A DNA stretch of 64,000 bases, taken from NCBI GenBank assembly GCA_039707655.1, contig CM077667.1, positions 157,894,642-157,958,641 of the forward strand, given 5' to 3'. The position numbers were made by a program, and so were the translations under genes. The notes beneath the pieces were generated by a model that was not told where the DNA came from, did not search any database, and saw only the letters and a program-made list of their open reading frames with translations. The stretch comes from Elymus sibiricus. Taxonomy: Eukaryota; Streptophyta; Magnoliopsida; Poales; Poaceae. Shown here piece by piece: positions 10,461-21,569 of this stretch (the first letter of the stretch is position 1; each line of letters opens with the position of its first letter).

Positions 10461-12329
10461 GCGACTTCAGCCTTGCCGGAGGCGTCAGTTTCCGCTTCTG
10501 CTTCTTCCCAGCGTTGCCTCCCGATTGAGGGGCGTTGCCGGCTCTCGCTTTGCCGCTTCGGAGGCGGTCTTCTTCTTCACCATTGGCGTATCTGTTTGTG
10601 ATCTCCATGGCTAGACTGATGGACAGATCGCCAGACCGACCGAACTTCAAGACCAACTCCCGATACCGAGTGCCTGCCTTGAAGGCGGACACGGCCTGAT
10701 GCTCGGTGACATTCTCCACGGTGTTATGCAACATGGTCCAGCGCTGAATGTACTCTCAGAGAGTTTCATTGTTCTTCTGGACGCAGTGCTAGAGTTCCGT
10801 CAGTCCACTCGGACGCTTGTAGGTGCCCTCGAATGTTTTGATGAACACTCGGGCCAAATCTTCCCAGCAATAAATGCAGTTGGCCGGCAACTGATTTAGC
10901 CACGCCTGTGCGGACCCTTCCAACATGAGTGGAAGGTGCTTCATGGCGACGAAATCATCGCCGCTGCCGATCTGGACGGCGACTCGATAATCTTCGAGCC
11001 AAGTCTCTGGCTTGGACTCGTCATTGAACTTTCCAATACCGGTTGCTAGTCGGTAATTCGGGGGTACCTCCCCCTCTCGGATGTATCTGCTGATGCATCC
11101 AAGGCCAGTAACACCCTAGCCACTCGCCCGGTCTCTATCGTATCTGTTCCGATCAATCACTCGCTGAGTGATGTCAGATCAGGCATCATAGACCCTGTGC
11201 CTGACAGGGCTTCGCTCGCGGTTTCTCCCGAGTGGATAGACCCATCATACGGACGTTGCCCGCGTGGACCGCCCCTCAGAGGGGGAGTCCGAATGAAATC
11301 GCGGTCGTCGCGCCCGCGTCCTCCATACTGGCCTCTCGGATGAGGAGGAGTCCGCGGATCTCTCCTTGGCGCAAGCGGACTGTGACCGGACTGCACAGTA
11401 TCTGCTCGAGTGGACTCATTATGAATGCGCTGGTGGGATTGCGACACCTCTAAATTTTGCTGAAGGGTGGTCTTCAGCAGAGCCTGGATCTGCCGAATGC
11501 CCTCGCCCGCCGCTGAATTGGACGGCTCGATCGAATCTGTGATCCGAGTGGCCGCGGCCAGGTTCATCAAAGGGGTACGCATCGTCGGGATGGTGTACGG
11601 GCGTTCCTTTGTGAATGTCAACTGGCGGCGGCCACGGCTGGAATGGGGAAGTTCCCTTGTTGCGCGCTCGTCGAGTGAGTGTTGTAGCCGCTCAAGACGC
11701 TCACGCTCGGCCAGAGTGGCTTGGCGAGCGGCCTCAAGGGCTATCTGCTCGGGGGTATTTCCCGCAATGGGCGTCTGAAGGACTTCATCATTCCTGCGCC
11801 TGATTTCCTCCCGCTGCTCCCGAGTGAGCGGTCGGGGGAAGTAGCCGTCGGTACTGGCATCACGATGATCGCCGTCTCGATCACGGGCGCCTCCGGCCAA
11901 GTACCCTGGTGGAGCAACGTCTCGGGACGGGCCGTCAATAAAGACCTCCGTCACTTCTCCGCTGCTCTTGAAATCAGCGGCATCGGAGGAGTCATCACCC
12001 GAAGAAGAGAATAGACAGTGCACTACCTCGTCGGCTCCGAGTGCAGTCACTTGCTGTCCCGCGGCCTACGCTGCCACAGCGTGTTTGATCCAGCACTGCA
12101 GCCTGGAGCGCCCGGAGCGTCGGCGAAAAGCCGCGAGACATGTAGGGGAAACCGGTCGATAAGGCATGGACGGTGGTCGGAGAAGAACTCCGAACGTCGC
12201 TGTGCTAATGTGCATTGCGCCGTGGGCAAGCAGTGCCTTAGCGTCCAGCGGTGCCTCCTGCAGCCACGCTGAATCGTCAACGGCGAAGCTGAGTGATCCG
12301 AAGAGGATCTCGCCGCCGAAAATGTTCAT
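10461..12329 (-). pseudogene. gag: Element B gag (degenerate)
   Basis: The likely start is the ATG at 12329, 54 bases inside the PBS; a second in-frame ATG is at 12167. The N-terminal half is hydrophilic, with TREQREEIRRRND and a Glu/Arg helix. The gag core follows (AWLNQLP, then EYIQRW) and a Lys/Arg-rich tail. Breaks: TAG at 12068, a frameshift near 11157 (four bases appear to be missing beside GCGAG), TAG at 11118, TAG at 10791, TGA at 10758, and another frameshift near 10460. The family normally has an unbroken gag capsid here, so this copy cannot make particles. Confidence 0.85.
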
Positions 12330-12382
12330 GATGAACGGGAAAATGGAAATTCCACCTGCGCCGGAATTCGCTAGATGTGCGG

Positions 12383-12400
12383 CCCCAAGGTGGGCGCCAA
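12383..12400 (-). promoter_or_regulatory. Primer-binding site of element B
   Basis: The minus strand reads TTGGCGCCCACCTTGGGG one base inside the 5' LTR, the position where the tRNA primer anneals. It starts with TGG as expected for complement to a CCA end. I cannot assign the tRNA. Confidence 0.65.
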
Positions 12401-12401
12401 C

Positions 12402-12958
12402 TGTCGTGGGAATGTCCCTGACAATAGAACTAGGGGTACAAATGGAGGGGCGAAGTCTAGCTATAGATCAGGTGTTTCACTCCGATGTGTATGAGTTCTG
12501 GCCCCATTCGGAAGTGGTAAAAGCCCTACGTCTCGATCCCGGGGGCTGGTTTGTTTTGCTTATGGGGATGTATGAGAATACAAGTGTCGGAACCTTGCTA
12601 CGGTGTCCGGTGGTGGCATATATAGAGTGCACCACGACCAGCCGAGCGCCGCATTGAATGCTAGTTAGAGCTACATTACAGAAACTGCCGCTTTAACTAG
12701 AGCGTTACAGGTAACGCATGACTGATCAATCCGGGAGGACGTCTCTTCATGTAACTCAACGCTTCGTCTCCTGGACCGTTGAGTTCTTGCTGACCGAGTG
12801 TGGAGGTAGCCATCCGAGTGCGTCTTCAGGTACATCCGAGTGATTCCTCAGATCTGACCGAGTGCACTTCTACTTTTGAGCTTTGATGCGGATATGGGAC
12901 CATTGGTGGGCCCTAGATGTCAGGTCCATGACCCTACCCAGGGTAGACATCCTCATCA
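12402..12958 (-). repeat. Element B 5' LTR
   Basis: Partner of 790-1346. It is followed by TSD CAGGG at 12959-12963, after which element A's LTR resumes. It holds four exact CCGAGTG copies; two further sites present in the other LTR are changed by single bases (CACTCCG, CATTCGG). Confidence 0.93.
12618..12625 (-). promoter_or_regulatory. TATA box, element B 5' LTR
   Basis: The minus strand reads CTATATAT, equivalent to 1006-1013 in the other LTR. This would be the genomic promoter for gag-pol. Confidence 0.5.
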
Positions 12959-12963
12959 CAGGG

Positions 12964-13263
12964 CGCGCCCTATTGGCTTGTAGGGCCCTCATGCGGCCCC
13001 CGGCCTTCTCCCGAAGCTTCGATATCTTCCTTTGGTCCAGAAAAAATCATCAAAAAGTTTTGTGGTATTTGGACTCTGTTTGGTACTGTAAACTTGAAAA
13101 GCCAAAAACATGCAGAAAACAACAACACACACTTGGCACTGGGTTAATAGTTTATTGCTCAAAAATAATGTGAATCAGCAAATAAATGCCCAAAAAGTAT
13201 CCTAGAATGATAATATTATAGCATGGAACAATCAAAAATTATAGATACGTTGGAGACGTATCA
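12964..13263 (-). mobile_element. Element A 3' LTR, proximal part
   Basis: On the minus strand this starts TGATACGTCTCCAACG at 13263 and runs to B's insertion site. It continues directly into 784-1 once B and one CAGGG are removed. Confidence 0.8.
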
Positions 13264-13277
13264 GCATTCCCAAGCTT
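13264..13277 (-). promoter_or_regulatory. Polypurine tract of element A
   Basis: The minus strand reads AAGCTTGGGAATGC immediately before the LTR start. The same motif (AAGCTTGGGGATGC) precedes the 3' LTR of element D, supporting a 3' LTR assignment and minus orientation. Confidence 0.7.
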
Positions 13278-13835
13278 AATTCCTGCTCGTCCTCGAGTAG
13301 GTAAAAACACAATTTTTTATGTGGCATGCTACCCAACATGTAATCTATTGCATGTATGATCATTGAGAAATGATGAATCAATAAACATTAACATATTAAT
13401 ATCCATAAACATAAGTAACACAATCATCAATGTTCAAAATATATGATCCTTAAAGAATGTTTACCCCCATTCATTTTATCATATTAGCATGGCGTGGCTC
13501 CATCTTCACCACATAAATATAAATGTCAAGCACCACGGTGTTAAGCCATGCAATTGGATTGTACTTTTTAATGCGCTTCAACTTTTTATTACTCACTCAA
13601 TACATGAGCGTGAACCATGGACATAACATATAGGTGGAATAGAATATGATGGTAGGTATCAAAGGGGTAAAAGGTGGAGAAGAAAGTCTCGCATCAAGTA
13701 GGCGTATGAACGGGCTATGGATATGCCCATCAATAGATATCAATGCGAGGAGTAGGGATTGCCATGCAACAGATGCACTAGAACTATAAGTGTATGAAAG
13801 CTCGGCTGAAGCTAAGTGGGTGTGCATCCAACTTG
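13278..13835 (-). mobile_element. Element A internal 3' noncoding region, part 1
   Basis: AT-rich sequence between the polypurine tract and the insertion site of element C. I see no reliable ORF. It continues at 62359 after C is removed. Confidence 0.65.
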
Positions 13836-13840
13836 CTTGC

Positions 13841-16800
13841 TGTGGGGACCCCGACTCATAAGTCGTGATCACCGAATGTACGTGCACAGTGACCCCAGAG
13901 ATCAATGCTCACTGAACACACAGAAACTAAATAACAAGAGTCTTACATCCATTACATACTGTTTTACTCGAATATGGCCCTTAAGGCCTAGTCTTCATAA
14001 ACTTGCAGCGGAAATCTTCAATGATAGCATGAACACATGCCATCTGCCTTAACCCTACAGGCATTCTGACTGGGAGGCATCCTAGCTCGCATGACCGACA
14101 CCAAGGTAATCTTCATAACATCATGTTCTTTCATGCCTGGCCAATAAAATAACCAGTGGCAAGCCAATGAGTACTTTGAATGTACTCACAAGCAACCCAT
14201 GTTTGGAACAAGGTTCAACAGAGCATGATATAGCACTAAGTAGGTAAGTTTGCGGAAAGCTAATTTTGAGTGCAATGACATGATCAATTAACTTGTGCAA
14301 GCATGCATCAACGGTTGGCAGATATCTATATGAACAAGTTACAGATATCATCATAAGCATGGGGTTGAACATCTCATGTTCAGTCATTTCATCAAGTCGT
14401 CCGACTTAGCTCAAGTATCTCTTTGTCACACACACACACCAAGTTTTGTGAAGACATCTGGATGTAGTTTAAGCAGCACCACCCAACTGTCCTTGACCGT
14501 GGACACGGCTATTTGAATAGTTTTACACTCTGCAGAGGTTGCACACTTTACCCACAAGACTCGGGGAACTTCCGTGTCATCCACGACTCGCGGTATATTA
14601 CATACCCGAGGTAAGCACCCGAACATTGTCTTTCCCCTGACGATACTAAACAAAGAGTCCACTCGATTGGTACCCAACCCACATGATGTACATCACAAGT
14701 AACATCCATGCAGGGACCAACGGTGTGCACGGTGCCTATGAAGATAATGCATGATCATCCTTACCAGCACGACCCCGTATCGAGAGTGACCACGTCACGC
14801 CCGCCACTAGTAATGCGGGCTCTATGCTAGTACCCATCAAGGTAATCAACAAAGCCCCGTCCCATAAGGGGTATCATGGTTGTACATGTAAGGTTGGGAC
14901 GGTCGACAAATCTTAAATCTAATCCGTTTTCGAAAACACACACACTCACTTGCTCTGGTACACCACTTCTTTCTCAAGTGGTTACCTAACTCAACATCAT
15001 CTCCCTCGGGCATTAGTGGCACCCGACGAGGTTTTCGAAAGTCTTTGAAATCATATTTGTTTCCATCACCATGCATATTCCCATCCCACTTGCGTAGCTA
15101 CTACTAGCATCCTAACTATTCCCACCCGCACAACCCTCATAAGAATGGTAGGGTCATGCACGATGCAAGTATCAATGGTAAAGCATTGGAGGCATCCCAC
15201 CGAAAGGGGGGGGGTACCTCATCAACATGATCAATTCATCGGAACAACAAGTGTTATATGACATGCATGAAAAGTTTCTTAACATGGTCAAAGGGCTGCT
15301 TGCCTGGCTTATCAACGTCTTTGAGGTCTTCACACGCTTCACATCCACTCCGAGCACTTCATCTACTTCGTCAACTATCGCCGGAAACAACCGCAATATG
15401 CAACACAACAAGCAGAAAATAAAAGTTCTCTATAAATAGGAGTTCTATTTTTCATGGACACCTCTGGTCATAAGAAAAATAACCAAGGAGGTTTTATTGT
15501 ATGTGGATCAAGGGGGAGTTTTGAATGGTGGGAACGAACGAAATGATGATACTATATGATGTCTACAGGAAACATTTTTATAAAAATGAGTGGATGCACT
15601 TATCAAATAGGGCATGATTTTAGAAACATTTGGGAATAGGTTTCACTGGATTTGGAGCTGGGATGATTTTCCTATGAATTTCCCAAGGTGAAATAAATGG
15701 AAGATAGGGCTATTTACTAGATCCAATAGAATGAAGGCATGGCAAAAATGTTCACCATGGCTAGATAAACAGGGAATGACTTTAGAATCATCTAGAAATT
15801 TGAACCACCTCATTTGGCGTTGAGTTGGACACCCTAGGCATTTTGCAAAGAGGGCATTATAATAAGAGAAAAGATCAAAATGGTGGTGGAGCAGAAAATG
15901 CTCTATGAAAAAATGTGCAAAGCGCACCATTGTATAGAGCATGATTTTATAAACACCTAGGATTTTGAATCATCAAGATTGGAGTTATTGTGGATTTTCT
16001 ATGGATTTTCTAGTCTGTAAAGAAAACAAAAAGGAAAAAGGGATATACCTATTGGTCTATAACGTGCCCAGGGCGCCGGTCAGGGAGTTGGGCCGGCCCA
16101 GTAGCCCAGCCGCACGGCCAGTCGGCCACGTCGATGGCGCCTTCCGATGGTTTTGCTTCCTCTGCATGAAGGCGTAAAAGTCCGAAGCCGTATCCACTTA
16201 AAACACCGGGCCCCAGCCTCTGTGCCGCTTACAGGTGGGGCCCGCCCATCAGGCCCGTCTCCCTCCTCACGCTCGAACAGAGGCAGGATAGGGGAGGCAG
16301 GACCGAGCGGGCGCCGGTGCCGTCCCGGTGGTTCCGGCCACGCCCGGCGGTGCTCGGGCCACCGGCGCGCTCGGGGCGACGAGCCGCACCTCCCTGGGTG
16401 GTCTCCGTGCCCTGGGAGGACCGGGCCCGAGCGCAGCATTAACCACGGCGGGGCACGGCGCCGGACGAGATGGGCAGGGCACCACGGGCACGGAAGAGAG
16501 AGAATGGGGCGGTGGGAAGGCTCGTGGTGACGCAGGAGAAGCTCCGGTGAGGATCGGAGGGGCTGGGAGAGGCCACCATGGCTGAATTCGATCGGAGGCC
16601 GACGAGGGGGCTCCGGCCATGGAGGTTGAAGGAGGGCACGTGAGAAGGAAGGGGCCGGTCCAGGAGGTTCATAGGAGGGAGAGAGAGCCAAGGGAGTTGA
16701 GAGGGGGTCGAGGGGGTGGCTCTTATAGCCTGGGCGCTGGCGCACCATGGACCGAGGTCCGGTGAGGTCGTGGCCGTCTCTGGCATGCTCGGGGGACCTC

Positions 16801-18607
16801 TAGCCCATGTCTGCAGCTCTCGTGGACTTGGTCTCGGGTCATGGGAGGAAAGAGAGGGAGCGAGGAAGCACAGACATGTCGCACGTGCGAGCGCGCCCAC
16901 TGGTGCGCTCGGGCGGCCGGCGCGCGTGCGAGGAAGGGCAGAGGAAGGGAGAAGGAAGAAGGGGAGACACCCCAGCGTGCTACGGATGCCAAGGGACATC
17001 GGCAGGCGTTCGGGGGAGGGCCGAGGCTATCGAGGGCCTTGGGCAGAGCGCGGCTACAGTGCCGGAGCGCACTGTAGCGCGCTCCAGAGCGCCCATATGG
17101 CCGGCATGGCCACCCCTCGCGTGCTCTAGCTTGTCCACAAGTGCATGGGTGCTTCTGGAGATGCTCTAAGGTGTTTAGGTGCTAGGGGAAGAGACAGAAA
17201 GTAAAAATGGGGAGGAGAGAGGGGTTGCCATGGCTGTCCAGAGAGGAAAAATAGGGGTTTTACCCCATCAATAATTGAGACATGGACTTGAGATTGATAC
17301 TGGGGGTGCAAGGTATCTACAAGAGGATGTGGTAAAAATTGGGGGTCATGGAGAACTAGGGAAGTGGCCAAAACAGTAACTTTTTTAATTCAACAGAAGG
17401 TGTTTGATAGAGGTTTAACCTAGCTAAAAGGTTCTCCTTGCCATGAAATTTAACAGGAGTGTATAATAGGTAGAAATGAGGTTGATCACCAAATTTGAAC
17501 TTATTTTAAGAAGGTTTCCAATGTAGACTTGGTAAACCCTAGAAATGGACAGAATGGGATTTGCTTAGATCTAGCTATGCAAATCCATTCTCCTTGATGC
17601 ACCACTTTGTGTGGTGGCATCAATTAGGTATTAGAACATGACCAAAAAGTTTGGGACCAAATGAAGAAACTTGACAATGCAAAAATTCCCAATTCTTGAA
17701 ATCAACAGAAATGGGTTTGGGGTGATTTGGACAAGTGTATCTGTTCTCCTTGATGAACCACTTGGTGTGGATGCATTATTTGAGGGTTAGAACATGTCCA
17801 CAAAATTTGAGCACAATAGGAGACAGTTGGCAATGTGGAGTTGCTCAAATTTGGATCTGGACAGAGAGGATTTTGGAATATTTTGGTGTATCAAATCAAT
17901 TGGGATTGAGATGAAACTTGGCAGGATTATCACATATGTAATATGTGTCATTCTAGAATTTTCTTGGATTTATTTGAGAATATTTCCTATAGAAATATTT
18001 CAAATGCTTGAAATAGGCAGAAATGGTTTTGAAGGGTTTTGCCCATTGTTTTTAAAATGACCATGTGTTGAAACTCATATATATGGAACATATATGTCCA
18101 CTGAGTTTCCCTAAATTTTCTCAAATATTTTTAAATCATTTAAATAATGTTTCCCTATAAAAGATCATTTCTGGCCTTAAGAAAAAGCCTTTAAACAAAA
18201 TATTAAAATAATCTTTAAAAATAATATTTGGTGGTTTTGGGAAGTCTTATATATGATAGGATCCAAATAAAGTATGTGGGGCAAAATATCCACCCTAATT
18301 TGAGGACTTGTAGTTCAAATCTCAATTCAGGGGTTTTTGAAAACCTAAATTAATAAAATGCTTTTTGGCAAAAATAATATTTTATAAAAATAGTTTTTGG
18401 TTCTAAACACATGGCATGATCATTGGGCAAAGCTTTGGATCAAGGTGATGGGTTTTGAGAGAAGGAGGATCTTGAGAATTAGAGCACAAGCAAACAAACA
18501 AGAAATCAGCAAGCAAGTCAAGCATCACAAGCACACAAAAAGTTTTAATTGGTCCTAATTTTTGAGCCATGTGAACTTAGTTATGAGGCAAAACACAGGG
18601 TGTGACA
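13841..18607 (-). repeat. Element C 3' LTR (4,767 bp)
   Basis: Matches 57600-62353 end to end with scattered substitutions and small indels. It is a mosaic: AT-rich outer parts and a GC/CpG-rich block at about 16060-17170 containing the TATA box. Long frames inside the GC-rich block are composition artefacts. A short (CA)n tract is at about 14428-14442. Around 14495-14560 there is a block also recognisable in element G's LTR. Confidence 0.93.
16721..16727 (-). promoter_or_regulatory. TATA box, element C 3' LTR
   Basis: The minus strand reads TATAAGA, followed by a CT-rich stretch typical of a plant start region. The same sequence is at 60467-60473 in the 5' LTR. Confidence 0.6.
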
Positions 18608-21564
18608 GACGTACCCCCCCTTACAAGAATCTCGTCCCCGAGATTCCTAGTCTAGGCGTAGAAAGGTGCAGGAATTCAGAGGTGAGGTAGTCTTCACGTT
18701 CCATGTTGTTCTTGCTTGGTGTTGTTGCCCCATTGGTCCTTGATGTGCTTGATGATACGGATCCGAGTGCATCTTTTGTCTTCGCCTAAGAGGTGAATTG
18801 GGTTCCTTTGGTATGCTAGGTATGACGAGGAGCTAAGGACCGGATGTACGGGGTCCGAGCAAGGGTCTGGTTCGCGTGTGTATTCCAAGGTCGGAATACG
18901 GGGCAAAATAGTGTATGCGCGTGCTGGTCATATGGGTTAACCAGGCTGGTTAGTGACATCTACATGCCTTTCTCTAGTCTACAAGGGTCGAGGTCTTGGT
19001 GTAGTTTCTCGGTGACAGGGAACCGTCGACTTTGTTGGAGCAGTCGATCTTCCGGTGCTCGTGGATCCTCCACTGTAAGGACGTCGAAGTTTGTTGGCGT
19101 AGGCTTCTTGTCGAGATCTTCCTCTTGAGTAAGTAGTCCAGGCACGCTCCCTAGTCAACTGCACTCGCTTCTTGTCCATTTGTTTTCGTAGTCATGCACG
19201 CGCGTTTATGGTGGGTCTTCGAGTGTGTGGTCTCCTGATCTCTTCGTAGCCATTTGTGGGAAGGTTTGGTTGGATCTCGTCCCTAAGACCAAGCTTAGAG
19301 ATTTGATGCGAAAATGGTTTCTACCATTTAGGAAGGTTTTTGAGGGGGTCCTAGATGAGCTGGCTACCCAAAAGTATAGACCAGCCACCCAATCCTCAAG
19401 GTCTGGGGCTTGGCAAGTGGGGTGAACCACTTTTGACAAGGTGTCATCATGATCCTGTTAGGGTCACGTACTTGATTGGGCCAAAAAGGGGCTAGTAACG
19501 AAGTCATGACAGTCGTTCCACTCCGTTCCAGGCATCTGGAGAGAGTAGGGACGTCATGCTTCCTTGTATATCGTCAAAATGGTGGAGTATGGGGTGCTAT
19601 CAACCTCTCGGTTCCTTCCTGGTCAGGAACTGATAGGTGACAACTTAAAACAAGGGTCTATTTAATCCTCTTGATGTCCAAGGGCTTCATCGTGCTTGAA
19701 CGTCGGTGCTTCTTGACAAGGTCTAGCTGAGGTAGCCGACAGAGGAGTGGTGGTTGACTTCTCTCGCTTCTTCTTCTTCGTCTTCATGGCTTCCCAACCA
19801 TAGTGGTCCTTCATCTTGCTTGGGAAAGAATGTCTTCTGCTGCAGGGAGGGTGCTTCAAGGAGTCCAACTCCTTTAAGGTAAAACTTACTCTTGGGAAGC
19901 ATGGCAGTTGGTGCTTCTGGGGCTTATCCAAATAGGACTAAGGTGTTCCTTTATCTCATTGGGTAAATAAGTATATCATCTGTGAGGGCAACAACATATT
20001 TCCCCAAGTATCACACAATCACATTGTTCGTGGGATATGTGAGAGGAACATGTGTAAGTCAACCTAATAAGGGCTTGTCGGTATATCCGCAAGGTTTGGA
20101 CGGTGTGGTCCAACTAAATACAGGTCCTCGTGTCCATATCCCTTAGGGACAAGATTGGTGGTGGTCGAGGTGGAGCATCGACAATAGTCTTTTGACTTAG
20201 AGCCAAAGTCTATGGTCATATTCCGACCGTGTTATGGCTTGGTAAAGCTTCTGGGTTTCAAGGAGCTTAGGATGTGAGTGAACGTCTATCATCTTATCCT
20301 TGAGCATAGTTCTTAGATGCCAGTAGTCCTACCTGTTACTCCAGACAAAACCATCCTATATCACCGAGGGTATCATCTCTTATAAGTCAACTCCAATATC
20401 ACTCATGCTCTACAACGCCAAGGTTGAGATAAGGACTAAGCCAAGATCTCTGATGCATACTCCAGATGACTTACATATATCCCTATATAAAAATCCTCGG
20501 GATAGCATACAAGTCACTAAGCTTGATCACGACACTACAAATCCGAGTGTCCTACTGACCTATCCATGGTCTAAGGTGTTGCATTACTATGCTAAGGAAA
20601 CTCGTAATATACCAATCCAAGATCTTGTTTCCTTCCTACGAATCCAATTTAATTGATCCACGAATACCATCTAACATCACATGATCCATTACTGCTATAG
20701 ATCCAATACTAGTGACTGTTCCATGTATCCCCTAGAGTTCCAAAAATCCCCGAATTCTAGAAAGATCTATCTCATCTCAGTACAACCAGCAAATCCCATC
20801 ATGATGATCTACTAAACTCCGATGTTAGGTGCATATGGATCCTTGAATCAATCCCGACAACCATCCAATATTCCTGGTTTGTCTTCCACTGAGAAACATG
20901 GTATCAAGATCAAGTTCATCGGACTAAATCCAAATTACTCCGAACCATCTAGTTTGATTAATCCTGAGCACCTATTAGAATCACCTATTTAAATCCAGGT
21001 TTACATCTAGTAAGAATTCCCTACTAGTTACTCCAGTCAGTATTGTATCACCATCAATCCACTATCAATATTGCTTGCCAAAGTCAAGTCATTAATCCAC
21101 CAATAATTTCAGCTTGTGATCACAATGGTCCTACTAAATCCAATTGACTCAAGGGAGAAGTAAGTTATGCAACTTTATTAATTTGATCCACCAAGTTTGT
21201 CTATCAGCATGGAGTATTGTAATCCATCCAAGGGTCTCAACTACTTCCTCAAGATCTCCACTACAACCTCGTCAAATCATCAGTTTACTAATTATGCATC
21301 CTTAAAATAATCTACCCCGTGGCATCATCAGTTCAAGCGATGTCTTAGGGATAAAAGGTGTTTGTTCACTATGATCACTAGTCTCATAATGAACCCATTG
21401 CTAAGCAAGGTTTATTGAGGCTTAACTGGTGCCTTGGCAAATCCGTGTATTAAACACGAGATCAGAGGCTTGAGCTGGGGAAGCCTGTGAGGTCTAGGTT
21501 GGTCTGAGGAGGGGTTTCCAGTCTTGAGGGAAGAGCATAACCCTACGGGGTTGCGTCTGGTTGA
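18608..21564 (-). mobile_element. Element C interior, 3' part (noncoding)
   Basis: Starts beside the LTR with a polypurine tract: 18614-18622 reads AAGGGGGGG on the minus strand. About 2.96 kb follow with no ORF beyond chance length and no retroviral motif on either strand. Element D's insertion ends it, and it resumes at 56312. In LARDs such interiors are thought to carry packaging and structural RNA signals; nothing here identifies them. Confidence 0.7.
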
Positions 21565-21569
21565 GTACG

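Larger units (their letters stand above)
785..12963 (-). mobile_element. Element B: complete Tat-type Ty3/gypsy retrotransposon with TSD
   Basis: Two 557-bp LTRs (790-1346 and 12402-12958) in direct orientation flank a 11,055-bp interior. The 5-bp target duplication CAGGG is at 785-789 and 12959-12963. Gag-pol reads on the minus strand, so the 5' LTR is the right-hand one. The order is gag, protease, reverse transcriptase, RNase H, an extra archaeal-type RNase H, integrase, then a tandem-repeat array and an antisense accessory gene before the 3' LTR. The extra RNase H and the antisense gene between pol and the 3' LTR are hallmarks of the Tat lineage (compare Grande and RIRE2). The element is inserted in the LTR of element A. 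LTR divergence and many stop codons indicate an old, dead copy. Confidence 0.93.

Noticed and set aside
16080..17170. Several long overlapping frames on both strands in the GC-rich part of C's LTR, repeated at 59854-60916
   Set aside because: They occur in all frames at once, are Pro/Arg/Ala-rich, differ in length between the two LTRs, and cover the TATA box. Base composition explains them.
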